64,000 nt of DNA from Coriobacteriaceae bacterium. Lineage in GTDB: Bacteria > Actinomycetota > Coriobacteriia > Coriobacteriales > Coriobacteriaceae. The notes beneath the pieces were generated by a model. The model saw only the letters and a list, made by a program, of their open reading frames with translations. It was not told where the DNA came from and made no database searches. The position numbers were made by a program, and so were the translations under genes. Shown here piece by piece: positions 52,683 through 61,264 of the stretch (the first letter of the stretch is position 1; the number at the start of each line of letters is the position of its first letter). The DNA is taken from positions 1,302,001 to 1,366,000 of the forward strand of contig CP107217.1 in NCBI GenBank assembly GCA_025757745.1. The letters run 5' to 3'.

Positions 52683-53765
52683 TTATTTCTCCTCAATAAG
52701 CTTGTCGACCTCGGCCATTAGCGCGTCGACAATTTGGTCCTCAGCTACTTTACCAATGATCTGGCCGTGCGAAAAGAGCAGGCCCTGACCTCGCCCGCAG
52801 GCAACACCCAAGTCGGCGTCAGAGGCCTCGCCGGGGCCATTGACTGCACAGCCCATCACGGCAATCGAAAGCGGCGCGGAGTAGTTCTTAAGCCGCTCGG
52901 TGACCTCCTCGGCGATAGGAATGAGGTTAACCTGGCAGCGAGCGCACGTGGGGCACGAGACGATCTCGGGACCACGGCGGCGAAGGCCGAGCGACTGCAG
53001 AATACCCCAGGCGACCGGCGGTTCCTCGACCGGATCGGCCGTGAGCGAGACGCGCATGGTGTCGCCAATGCCCTCGGAAAGCAAAATTCCCAGGCCCACA
53101 GAGCTCTTAATGGTGCCCTGGAGCTTGGTTCCGGCCTCAGTCACGCCCAAATGAAGCGGAACATGGGGGATTTCGCGCGACAGGGCACGATAGGTGTCAA
53201 GCGTCGTGGACACGCTATGAGCCTTGGCGGAAAGCACGATATTGGTAAAGCCGCGATCCTCAAAATGTTTGACAAAACGCTCGCTCGACATCACAAGCTT
53301 TTCGGGCTGCGTAAGGTCATCGCGCTCGGCGATATCCTGCTCAAGCGAGCCGGCGTTCACGCCAATGCGAATCGCGCACCCAGCGGCGCCCGCGGCATCG
53401 ATCACGGCATCGACCTTAGCCCAATCGCCAATGTTGCCGGGATTGATGCGGAGCTTAGCGGCACCGGCCTTAACGGCGCCAATGGCGAGTTTATGGTTAA
53501 AGTGGATATCGGCAACGATCGGCACCGGAGACTCCGCACAAATCGTGCGAAAGCCCTCGAGCGCAGCCTCAGTGGGCACGCTCACGCGCACAACATCACA
53601 ACCCGCCTGGGCGAGTGCACGAACTTGTGCAAGCGTTGCCTGCGCGTCGGCGGTATCGGTGCAGGTCATGGACTGAACCACCACCGGAGCGCCGCCGCCT
53701 ATCTGCACGTCGCCCACAAACACGGGGCGCGTCAGCTCGCGCGGCAAAGGATGGGATAAAGACAA
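52683..53765 (-). CDS. ispG: (E)-4-hydroxy-3-methylbut-2-enyl-diphosphate synthase
   Basis: [4Fe-4S] enzyme of the MEP isoprenoid pathway (MEcPP to HMBPP). About 360 residues: TIM barrel with VVQSMTCTDTADAQATLAQV near the N terminus and ADIHFNHKLA, and a cluster domain with SCPTCARCQVNL and VMGCAVNGPGEA supplying three Cys. The TTG at 53765 is preferred: GGGGAG lies eight bases upstream and the encoded start SLSHPLPREL fits the family; the longer frame to 53852 does not. It shares the cluster with dxr, another MEP gene. Confidence 0.93.
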   Translation of the reverse strand: MSLSHPLPRELTRPVFVGDVQIGGGAPVVVQSMTCTDTADAQATLAQVRALAQAGCDVVRVSVPTEAALEGFRTICAESPVPIVADIHFNHKLAIGAVKAGAAKLRINPGNIGDWAKVDAVIDAAGAAGCAIRIGVNAGSLEQDIAERDDLTQPEKLVMSSERFVKHFEDRGFTNIVLSAKAHSVSTTLDTYRALSREIPHVPLHLGVTEAGTKLQGTIKSSVGLGILLSEGIGDTMRVSLTADPVEEPPVAWGILQSLGLRRRGPEIVSCPTCARCQVNLIPIAEEVTERLKNYSAPLSIAVMGCAVNGPGEASDADLGVACGRGQGLLFSHGQIIGKVAEDQIVDALMAEVDKLIEEK

Positions 53766-53778
53766 TCCAAACACTCCC

Positions 53779-55140
53779 CTACAAAATAAATCGAAGGACG
53801 TCGGAACGAAGCATATAGACAAACAGCAGCGCAAAGAGCACGATGCCGACATAGCTGACGATCGTCTGCACCTTCAGCGGCAGCTCGCGACCGGCGACCT
53901 TTTGGATGATCTCGATAACCAGCTTTCCCCCGTCGAGCGGCGGAATGGGCAGCAGGTTCATAAAGCCCAGCGAGAACGAGATGAGCGCGGCAAATGTCAA
54001 GAACGTCGCGGGGCCGGCTGCCGCCGCCTGAGAGGACATGACGCTGATGCCAACAATCGAGCTGGACTGATCGAGTATCTCCATCGTATGCTGCGGCTGC
54101 AGCAGACGCATAACGCCCTCAGCAGTCTGCTGAACATAGGAGAACGACAGGCGCGCCGAGGTGATAGGGTCCAAATGGACCACCTGCGTAGAGGCGTAAA
54201 CGCCCAAACGCTCGTCCTTCTTGAGCGCAACCGAGGTCGAAAGTTTCTTGCCGTCGCGCTGATACTCAATGGCGATATCGTCCTTTCCGGCGGCCGCTCC
54301 GATCGCATCGTACACGTCCATCCAGGAAGAGCAGGACACGCCGTCGACCGAAAGAATTGCGTCGCCGGCCTCGATACCTGCATTGGCTGCTATCGAGCCT
54401 TCTTCGACCTGACCGATCACGTTGCTATCGACCGGCACCGAAACGCCGGCGATAGAGTAGATGCTCATAAGCAGCAAAAAGCCCGTCAGAATATTGACGA
54501 GAATGCCAGCGAGCAGCATAAAGGCACGTTTGAGAAAACCTTGGCCCAGATAGGTATGTGAACGCTCCTGCTCAAGAAACTCCGAAGCGGCGACCGGGGG
54601 CTCCCACACATCTCCCTCGGCAGTTGCATGCTCTCGATCAAACCTGCGGCCGTCAAAAGTGGTATATCCTGCAGCGTCGCGCGGCAGCGTCTGGTACCTG
54701 ACCGGATAGTAGCTAGGTGAAGGCTTCTCCCCTTCCTCGTACCAAGGCGCAATGGAACCCCAGCCCAAAAGCAAGACACAAGCCTCGAGAACATCCTCCT
54801 CGGGGAGCTCCAGCTCGACGGAAAGGTCTGCAACCGAAACGCGACCATGACGATAGATCGCCGCAAGCACACGGTCGGCGCACGAGACATCGGTCGGGTC
54901 CATACCGCAGATAGCGGCATAACCACCCAGCAGCAGCGGCGTCACACCAAACTTGGTACCAATGCGACGCGACGTACGATGAATGTCAAAGCGGCACGGC
55001 AGGCCCAAGAAAAACTCGGTGACGCGCACACCGCACGCACGAGCCGCTAAAAAGTGGCCGCCCTCGTGCAGAAACACGAGGACGGATAGCATCAAAAGAC
55101 CCCAAAAGACCGAGGAGAGAACACTCAGAACAGTATCCAT
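53779..55140 (-). CDS. rseP: Site-2 protease (RseP/M50 family) with inserted winged-helix-like segment
   Basis: Intramembrane zinc metalloprotease. About 453 residues. First membrane helix carries the HEGGH motif (VLVFLHEGGHFLAARACGVRV near residue 22); a PDZ domain lies about 235-310 (NAGIEAGDAILSVDGVSC); the C-terminal helix has the NLLPIPPLDGG motif (N-x-x-P-x-P-x-L-D-G) near 397. Between helix 1 and helix 2 there is an insertion of about 110 residues (about 80-190) including ADRVLAAIYRHGRVSVADLS and EDVLEACVLLLGWGSIAPWY, which looks like a winged helix. Its ribosome-binding site is unusually distant. Lies between dxr and ispG. Confidence 0.88.
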   Translation of the reverse strand: MDTVLSVLSSVFWGLLMLSVLVFLHEGGHFLAARACGVRVTEFFLGLPCRFDIHRTSRRIGTKFGVTPLLLGGYAAICGMDPTDVSCADRVLAAIYRHGRVSVADLSVELELPEEDVLEACVLLLGWGSIAPWYEEGEKPSPSYYPVRYQTLPRDAAGYTTFDGRRFDREHATAEGDVWEPPVAASEFLEQERSHTYLGQGFLKRAFMLLAGILVNILTGFLLLMSIYSIAGVSVPVDSNVIGQVEEGSIAANAGIEAGDAILSVDGVSCSSWMDVYDAIGAAAGKDDIAIEYQRDGKKLSTSVALKKDERLGVYASTQVVHLDPITSARLSFSYVQQTAEGVMRLLQPQHTMEILDQSSSIVGISVMSSQAAAAGPATFLTFAALISFSLGFMNLLPIPPLDGGKLVIEIIQKVAGRELPLKVQTIVSYVGIVLFALLFVYMLRSDVLRFIL

Positions 55141-55163
55141 AAAACGAAAAGCAATCCTTACGA

Positions 55164-56351
55164 TTAAGAGCGGGTTGCAGCAAGCACCTCGGCGGCCTTG
55201 GCACGAGCCCACGAGTCGATATCGCGAAGCTGCTCAAACGATGCGACCGCCTGTGTATCGTGTGCGTCCATGCACGACTCGACGATACGGTCGATATCGG
55301 TAAAGGTGCAGGCATCGTGCAGGAAGGCATCGACGGCAACTTCGTTGGCGGCATTCAGCACGCACGGCATGGTGCCGCCCGTTTTGCCCGCACGCTCGGC
55401 AAGCGCGAGGCAACGGAACGTTTCCATATCGGCCGCGTCGAAGGTAAGCTGCCCCAACTCACGAAAATCGATTCGAGGCGCCGGAGTATCCCAACGCTCG
55501 GGATACGAGAAGGCAAACTGAATGGGAATGCGCATATCGGAGGCGCCAAGGTGTGCCATCACGGAGCCGTCGGCAAACTCGACCATAGAGTGAATCTTGG
55601 ACTGACGCTGAACGACCACGTTGATAAAGTCGAGGTCGCAACCGAACAGATGCATCGCCTCGATACGCTCCAGGCCCTTGTTCATAAGGGTGGCGGAGTC
55701 GATGGTGATCTTTGCCCCCATGGCCCACGTGGGATGCGCCAAGGCGTCATTGCGGGTCACGTGGTCGAGGTCCTCGCGCGAACGGCCAAAGAACGGACCG
55801 CCCGAACAAGTGAGCCAAATGCAGTGGGCCTCGCGCGGATTCTCCCCCAGATAGCACTGGTAGATGGCGGAGTGCTCAGAGTCGACCGGAATGAGCTGAC
55901 CCGGCTGCGCCAACGGCATCAGCAGATCGCCGCCGACAACGAGGGACTCTTTGTTAGCAAGTGCAAGACGCTTGTTCGAGGTCAGGGCAGCATGGCTCGC
56001 TTCGAGCCCGGCAGCGCCCACAATAGCAACAAGGACACAGTCGACGTCATCGCGACGTGCGAGCTCGCAAACCGCCTGCGCACCAACACCGAGCTCGGTG
56101 CCCTCGGGCAACTCCTGCAGTACAGCGTCCGCACCATGGGCAACATCGGCCACGGCAACAGCCGGAACCGAAAACTCACGGGCAAACGCAACGAGCTCCG
56201 AGGTGCTGGAGTTAACGGACAGTGCCGTCACCTGCAGTCGATCGACATGCTGACGGCATACATCGAGTGCCTGCGTGCCGATAGAGCCCGTACAACCCAA
56301 AATTGCAACCCGCAGACGCCCGTCGGGGCCGCACGTCGTCTGAAAAGCCAT
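55164..56351 (-). CDS. dxr: 1-deoxy-D-xylulose 5-phosphate reductoisomerase
   Basis: Makes MEP from DXP, the committed step of the MEP pathway. 395 residues. NADPH-binding VAILGCTGSIGTQALDV near the N terminus, LANKESLVVGG, the metal- and substrate-binding IPVDSEHSAIYQCYLG near 145, and LMNKGLERIEAMHLFG. The ATG at 56351 overlaps the cdsA stop as TAATG. Together with ispG it indicates non-mevalonate isoprenoid synthesis, feeding UppS next door. Confidence 0.96.
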   Translation of the reverse strand: MAFQTTCGPDGRLRVAILGCTGSIGTQALDVCRQHVDRLQVTALSVNSSTSELVAFAREFSVPAVAVADVAHGADAVLQELPEGTELGVGAQAVCELARRDDVDCVLVAIVGAAGLEASHAALTSNKRLALANKESLVVGGDLLMPLAQPGQLIPVDSEHSAIYQCYLGENPREAHCIWLTCSGGPFFGRSREDLDHVTRNDALAHPTWAMGAKITIDSATLMNKGLERIEAMHLFGCDLDFINVVVQRQSKIHSMVEFADGSVMAHLGASDMRIPIQFAFSYPERWDTPAPRIDFRELGQLTFDAADMETFRCLALAERAGKTGGTMPCVLNAANEVAVDAFLHDACTFTDIDRIVESCMDAHDTQAVASFEQLRDIDSWARAKAAEVLAATRS

Positions 56352-57226
56352 TACAGCACGCCTCCGATCATCAAAAGCAACTGCGCGGTAATGCAGCCAA
56401 AGATAAGCGAGTCGCTACGGTCGAGCATGCCGCCATGGCCCGGAATCAGATTGCCGGAATCCTTGACGCCCACGCCGCGCTTGATGCGCGACTCGATGAG
56501 GTCGCCGATAACGCCCAAGATGGACACGACCACGCCGCACAGCAGTGCATAGGGCAAGCTCAGCTTATAGAAATGCGTTGCCCACAAAATGAGCCAGATG
56601 AGAATCGAGCCCAAGATGCCGCCGAAAAAGCCCTCCCAGCTCTTTTTGGGAGAAATCTTGGGAACCATCTTGTGCTTGCCGATACGGCTGCCCACGATGT
56701 AGGCAAACGAATCGGAGACCCAGAGAGACGCGCAAACGCCCACCGAAAGCAGGGCACCGGCAAAACCGGGCACGGCATCGCGCAGCAGTACGATGGCCGA
56801 CAGCATAAAACCGGTGTAGATAGGACCCATGAGCGTCACAGCTACATCGGATATGCGGGTACGCGACGAACAGACATACCAAATGCCCACCGCAAGCATC
56901 AGAGCAAAAAGCAGGGCATTCAACAACAGCGAGTCGCCCAGCGCCGAGAGCGGAAAGAGCACGGCGGCAGCGATACCCAGGCGCTCGTTGGCCACCTTGC
57001 CATCGAGCTTCGTCATGCGGAAAAACTCAAAGCAGCACAGGCCGCTCATGACGGAGACGAAGATGGCGGTGGGAACGATACCCAAAACCAGGCAGAGAAT
57101 AAATACAACGGCGTAGACGATACCTGCAGCGGCACGGGTAATAAAGCCGGCCAGCCACGAAGTCGCAGCCGCGCCGTTTTTGGCGGCAGGCGCCTTGGGA
57201 GCAGACGCCTTGGGACGATCGGACAC
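56351..57226 (-). CDS. cdsA: Phosphatidate cytidylyltransferase
   Basis: Makes CDP-diacylglycerol, the substrate of PgsA. 291 residues with about eight transmembrane helices. The CDS signature near the C terminus reads SRIKRGVGVKDSGNLIPGHGGMLDRSDSLIF, with the conserved K-D-x-G-x-x-x-P-G-H-G-G-x-x-D-R-x-D pattern, and KSWEGFFGG lies before it. A short Lys/Ala-rich cytoplasmic start precedes the first helix. Two bp separate it from uppS; it overlaps dxr by one base. Confidence 0.95.
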   Translation of the reverse strand: MSDRPKASAPKAPAAKNGAAATSWLAGFITRAAAGIVYAVVFILCLVLGIVPTAIFVSVMSGLCCFEFFRMTKLDGKVANERLGIAAAVLFPLSALGDSLLLNALLFALMLAVGIWYVCSSRTRISDVAVTLMGPIYTGFMLSAIVLLRDAVPGFAGALLSVGVCASLWVSDSFAYIVGSRIGKHKMVPKISPKKSWEGFFGGILGSILIWLILWATHFYKLSLPYALLCGVVVSILGVIGDLIESRIKRGVGVKDSGNLIPGHGGMLDRSDSLIFGCITAQLLLMIGGVL

Positions 57227-57228
57227 GA

Positions 57229-58023
57229 TTAAGCCTCCTCGGTCTTGCTCAGTCCACCAAACCTACGGTCGCGGCCCTGATAGGCCAAAATGGCGTTGAC
57301 AAGACCCCAACGATCAAAGTCGGGCCAATAGGTATCGGTGATATAAAACTCGGAATAGGCAACCTGCCACAGCAGATAGTTCGAAAGGCGAAGCTCGCCG
57401 GAGGTTCGAATCACAAGCTCCGGATCGGGCAGCCCAGCGGTGTACAGGTGCGAAGCAACCATATCATCGTCGATAGCGGCGGGATCAATCTTTCCGGCGG
57501 CGGCATCGAGCGCGATCTGACGGGCAGCACGGGTGATCTCGGCACGAGCGCCGTAGTTGACGGCAAGCGCCAACGTCATGCCGGTGTGGTCGGCACACTC
57601 GGCAAGACCTCGCTCAAAGACATCGCGGGTCTTCTTAGGCAGTGCGGAAATATCGCCCAAAAAGACAACGCGAACGTTTTCACGCTTAAGCAGCGGCAGC
57701 TCATCGATAAACGTCTTGGCAAACAAATGCATCAAAACGTTGACCTCGTGCTGCGGACGATTCCAGTTTTCGGTGGAAAACGCATAGGCCGAAAGGACGT
57801 CGACACCCAAGCGCACGCATGCGGTAATGATCTCGCGCAGGGAAACGATACCGGCTTTGTGACCCTCGGTGCGGGCAAGACCGCGCGCCGTGGCCCAACG
57901 ACCGTTACCGTCCATGATGCACGAAATATGATGCGGGATCTTATTGAGGTCAAGGTCGGAAAAACCGACGCCCGCAGGGGCGTCGGCAAAGTACTCGACC
58001 AGTTTGTTCTCGTCGTATTGCAC
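57229..58023 (-). CDS. uppS: Isoprenyl transferase (undecaprenyl diphosphate synthase)
   Basis: Cis-prenyltransferase that makes the C55 lipid carrier for peptidoglycan. 264 residues. Catalytic loop ISCIMDGNGRWATARGLAR near residue 33, GHKAG, LSAYAFSTENWNRP near 80, and the C-terminal substrate-binding PDPELVIRTSGELRLSNYLLWQ-like region with IRTSGE. Sits between frr and cdsA, the standard order. Confidence 0.96.
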   Translation of the reverse strand: MQYDENKLVEYFADAPAGVGFSDLDLNKIPHHISCIMDGNGRWATARGLARTEGHKAGIVSLREIITACVRLGVDVLSAYAFSTENWNRPQHEVNVLMHLFAKTFIDELPLLKRENVRVVFLGDISALPKKTRDVFERGLAECADHTGMTLALAVNYGARAEITRAARQIALDAAAGKIDPAAIDDDMVASHLYTAGLPDPELVIRTSGELRLSNYLLWQVAYSEFYITDTYWPDFDRWGLVNAILAYQGRDRRFGGLSKTEEA

Positions 58024-58024
58024 C

Positions 58025-58561
58025 TTAGATCTCCATGACCTCGGCTTCTTTTTCCTTCAGAAGCTCCTCGACCTTGGCAACATACTCATCGGTATGCTTC
58101 TGGACCTTGGCCTGCTCGCGACGGACATCGTCCTCGGTGAGCTCTTCGTCGCGCTCGAGCTTGTTGTTAAAGTCACGACGGATGTTGCGGATGGAAACCT
58201 TGGCCTGCTCGGCATACTCGCGGCACTCCTTGACGAGCTCGCGACGACGCTCCTCGGTGGGAGCCGGGAACGGCAGGCGTACGACGGTACCGTCAGAGTT
58301 GGGAGTAATGCCCAGATCGGAAGCGCTGATGGCCTTCACAATGGCGTTGACGAGCGCCTTGTCCCAGGGCTCGATGAGCAGCATGTGAGCCTCGGGGGTC
58401 TTAACGGCAGCAACCTGGGTAACCGGCGTGGGAACACCGTAGTAATCGACCGATATGTCGGACAGAATGTTAGCGTTGGCGCGGCCCGTGCGAACCTTGG
58501 AGAAGTTGTGCTTGAGGGACTCGAGCGACTTGTCCATGTGGACGGTGATGTTCTCTGCCAT
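58025..58561 (-). CDS. frr: Ribosome recycling factor
   Basis: With EF-G splits post-termination ribosomes. 178 residues, slightly shorter than the usual 185: the N-terminal segment is short before MDKSLESLKHNFSKVRTGRAN, the conserved RTGRA motif. PWDKALVNAIVKAISASDLG and LPFPAPTEERRRELVKECRE follow, then the long C-terminal helix. Directly between pyrH (2 bp) and uppS (1 bp). Confidence 0.96.
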   Translation of the reverse strand: MAENITVHMDKSLESLKHNFSKVRTGRANANILSDISVDYYGVPTPVTQVAAVKTPEAHMLLIEPWDKALVNAIVKAISASDLGITPNSDGTVVRLPFPAPTEERRRELVKECREYAEQAKVSIRNIRRDFNNKLERDEELTEDDVRREQAKVQKHTDEYVAKVEELLKEKEAEVMEI

Positions 58562-58563
58562 GC

Positions 58564-59286
58564 TTAATCCTCCTGATAGACGAGCGTGCCGACGGGCTCA
58601 CCCGAAAGCGCGCGCTTGACGGTGTCCTCGCCATCGATGTTGAGGACCAAAATCGGCATACGGTTATCCTGGCACAGTGCCGTAGCCGTAGAATCCATAA
58701 CCTGCAGACCGCGGACGAGAACCTCGTGATAGGTAATCTTGTCAAAACGGACGGCATCGGCGCACTTGACGGGATCCTTGTCGTAGATGCCGTCAACCTT
58801 GGTGGCCTTAATCAGAATCTCGGCACCGATCTCGCAGGCACGAAGAGCCGCGGCGGTGTCGGTCGTAAAGTACGGATTGCCCGAACCGGCGGCAAAAATA
58901 ACGACGTTGCCCTTGGAAAGGTGGTTGATGGCGCGACGGCGAATATAGGGCTCGCAGATCTCGTTCATCTGGATAGCGCTCATCACACGGCAGGGAACAT
59001 CGTTGTGCTCGAAGGCATCCTGCAGGGCAAGCGCGTTCATAACGGTTGCCAGCATGCCCATGTAGTCGGCCTGGGCGCGCTCCATGCCACCGGCAGCGCC
59101 GGCCATGCCGCGGAAAATGTTGCCGCCGCCGACAACGACGCCGACCTCATGGCCAACGGCGAGCAGCTCCTTGACCTGCTTGGCAAGATGATCGGTAATC
59201 TTGGGGTCGATGCCATATTGGCCGTCGCCCATCAGTGCTTCGCCGGAAAGCTTCAGAAGCACGCGTTTATATCGGATGTCGGACAA
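58564..59286 (-). CDS. pyrH: UMP kinase
   Basis: Phosphorylates UMP to UDP; allosterically controlled by UTP/GTP in bacteria. 240 residues of the amino-acid-kinase fold: RVLLKLSGEALMG near the N terminus, VGVVVGGGNIFRG, GSGNPYFTTDTAAALRACEIGAE, and KATKVDGIYDKDP. TTG start at 59286 with AAAGGAGG six bases upstream. It links the translation block to pyrimidine metabolism; its product is made from the UMP supplied by the pyr operon. Confidence 0.96.
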   Translation of the reverse strand: MSDIRYKRVLLKLSGEALMGDGQYGIDPKITDHLAKQVKELLAVGHEVGVVVGGGNIFRGMAGAAGGMERAQADYMGMLATVMNALALQDAFEHNDVPCRVMSAIQMNEICEPYIRRRAINHLSKGNVVIFAAGSGNPYFTTDTAAALRACEIGAEILIKATKVDGIYDKDPVKCADAVRFDKITYHEVLVRGLQVMDSTATALCQDNRMPILVLNIDGEDTVKRALSGEPVGTLVYQED

Positions 59287-59345
59287 AGCGATCCTCCTTT
59301 AATTAGACTCTCAATATGATATCAAAGGCTCTGATAAGAGCCATG

Positions 59346-59380
59346 AAAAAGCAGGCTGTGAGTAAAACCCACAGCCTGCT
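59346..59380 (-). terminator. tsf terminator
   Basis: AGCAGGCTGTG and CACAGCCTGCT form a perfect 11-bp stem around a nine-base loop; on the minus strand it is followed by TTTTCATGG. It lies 24 bp past the tsf stop, so rpsB-tsf may end here in part and pyrH start a new unit. Confidence 0.88.
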
Positions 59381-59403
59381 CATTACCAGCTACAAGAGCT
59401 TAT

Positions 59404-60273
59404 TTACTCGCCACGGACCAGGCGGTCGAAGGCAACGACGGTAATGGTATCGCCGAGCTCCTTGGAGACCTGCTCAGCATACTTCTTGATGGTGAGGGAG
59501 CTGTCCTTGATGAACTCCTGCTCGGTGAGCACGGACTGCTTGTAGAACTTCTCCAGACGGCCAACAGCCATCTTCTCCTGGATAGCCTCGGGCTTGCCGG
59601 ACTCGGCAGCCTGAGCCATGTAGATCTGCTTCTCGTGCTCGACGGTCTCAGCCGGAACCTGATCGCGGGTAGCGCAGATCGGGGCGACGGCGGCAACCTG
59701 AAGGGCGACGTCGTGAGCGAAGGTCTTGAAGGAGTCGGCCTGAGCGGTCTCGGCCTTCTCGAAGGCGAACTCGACGAGGACGCCGATCTTACCACCCATG
59801 TGGATGTAAGAAGCGAGAGCGCCATTCTCGGCCTTGCGGGCGGCGAAACGGGAGATCTTCATGTTCTCGCCCATGATGTGAATCATCTCGGTGAGCTCGG
59901 AGGAAACGGTCTCCTCGCCCATCGGCTTCTCGAGCAGCGCGTCGACGTCAGCCGGCTCGGTGGTGGCGACAACCTCGGCGACCTTAGAAGCAAAGCCGGT
60001 GAACTTGGCGTTGGAGCCGACGAAGTCGGTCTCGCAGGAGAGCTCGAGCAGAGCGCCGGTCTTGCCATCCTCGGAGACGAACGCGGCGACAGCGCCCTCG
60101 TTGGTCTCACGGCCAGCCTTCTTGGCAGCCTTGGCGAGGCCGTTCTTGCGCAGAACGTCGACGGCGGCGTCCATGTCGCCGTCAGCCTCGACGAGAGCCT
60201 TCTTGCACTCCATCATCGGGGAGTCGGTCATCTCGCGGAGCTGCTTGACCATAGCGGCAGTAATCTGGGCCAT
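59404..60273 (-). CDS. tsf: Elongation factor Ts
   Basis: Nucleotide exchange factor for EF-Tu. About 289 residues. AAMVKQLREMTDSPMMECKKAL at the N terminus holds the family signature (L-R-x-x-T-x-x-x-M-x-x-C-K-x-A-L); GALLELSCETDFVGSNAKF near residue 75 is the second signature. The ATG at 60273 has AAAGGAA eight bases upstream; the five-codon longer form is unlikely. rpsB lies 45 bp upstream. Confidence 0.97.
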   Translation of the reverse strand: MAQITAAMVKQLREMTDSPMMECKKALVEADGDMDAAVDVLRKNGLAKAAKKAGRETNEGAVAAFVSEDGKTGALLELSCETDFVGSNAKFTGFASKVAEVVATTEPADVDALLEKPMGEETVSSELTEMIHIMGENMKISRFAARKAENGALASYIHMGGKIGVLVEFAFEKAETAQADSFKTFAHDVALQVAAVAPICATRDQVPAETVEHEKQIYMAQAAESGKPEAIQEKMAVGRLEKFYKQSVLTEQEFIKDSSLTIKKYAEQVSKELGDTITVVAFDRLVRGE

Positions 60274-60318
60274 TGTGGTTCCTTTCAAAGAGATGAAAAA
60301 GACTTAAATAGGACTGAT

Positions 60319-61047
60319 TTACTCGGCCTTGGGCTCGGCGGCCATCTCGGCCTCGGAGACCTGCTCCTTACCGGAGCCAGCGAGGCAGGCGTCGGCCATG
60401 AGCTCGCACATAAGGGTGACTGCGGAGATGGCGTCATCGTTGCAGGGGATGCCGTACTCGACCTCGTCGGGATCGGAGTTGGTGTCGATCAGGGCGACGA
60501 CGGGGATGTTCAGGCGCTGGGCCTCCTTGATGGCGTTCTCCTCGCGCTTGGTGTCGATGACGAAGAGAGCCTGGGGCAGACCCTTCATGTCGCGGGCGCC
60601 ACCGAGGTTGGTCTGGAGCTTAGCGAGCTCCTTGCCGAGCACTGCCTGCTCCTTCTTGGGCAGCACTGCCATGCGACCGTCCTCGACCATGGCCTCGAGC
60701 TCCTCCATGCGGTTGATGCGGGAGCGGATGGTGACGAAGTTGGTCAGCATGCCGCCGAGCCAACGCTGGTTGATGTAAGGCATGTTGGCGCGCTCAGCGG
60801 CGTTCTTAACGGCCTCCTGAGCCTGCTTCTTGGTGCCGACGAACAGCACGTTGCCGCCCTTGGCAACGTTCTTGACGAAGGTGTAGGCCTGGTCGGCGTC
60901 AAGGATGGTCTGCTTGAGGTCGAGGATGTAGATGCCGTTGCGCTCACCGAAGATGAACGGCTTCATCTTGGGGTTCCAGCGACGGGTCTGGTGACCGAAG
61001 TGGCAGCCGGCCTCGAGCAGGGTGCGGATATTAATCTTGGTAGCCAT
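60319..61047 (-). CDS. rpsB: 30S ribosomal protein S2
   Basis: Small-subunit protein. 242 residues. IRTLLEAGCHFGHQTRRWNPKM near residue 6 and PQALFVIDTKREENAIKEAQRL near 150 are family signatures; NIPVVALIDTNSDPDEVEYGIPCNDDA follows. A short charged tail ends in AEPKAE. ATG at 61047 with GGAGG upstream. Preceded by a strong promoter and a leader of about 135 bases. Confidence 0.97.
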   Translation of the reverse strand: MATKINIRTLLEAGCHFGHQTRRWNPKMKPFIFGERNGIYILDLKQTILDADQAYTFVKNVAKGGNVLFVGTKKQAQEAVKNAAERANMPYINQRWLGGMLTNFVTIRSRINRMEELEAMVEDGRMAVLPKKEQAVLGKELAKLQTNLGGARDMKGLPQALFVIDTKREENAIKEAQRLNIPVVALIDTNSDPDEVEYGIPCNDDAISAVTLMCELMADACLAGSGKEQVSEAEMAAEPKAE

Positions 61048-61188
61048 ATTAAACCTCCTGTGGTTTGCCTCCGCGCGGGGTCATCCTCCAAAACCAACCC
61101 GGACATGTGCTACCAAAGCCCGGGCACCACGGTATGAAGTAGCCGCGCGTGCGTGATAAAAACCTGTTGCCGTGAAGCAACCCGATGA

Positions 61189-61217
61189 ATGATAGCAGGA
61201 TTGCCTCTTCCTGCCAA
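61189..61217 (-). promoter_or_regulatory. rpsB-tsf promoter
   Basis: On the minus strand -35 TTGGCA (61212-61217, five of six consensus) and -10 TATCAT (61189-61194) lie 17 bases apart, with TGC before the -10 (extended type). Transcription would start near 61182, leaving a leader of about 135 bases before rpsB with several possible GC-rich stems, compatible with but not proof of S2 autoregulation. Confidence 0.8.
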
Positions 61218-61264
61218 CCCGCAATCAAAACCACACACCTCGGTGCGCGCGGGAGGCCCTTCTC

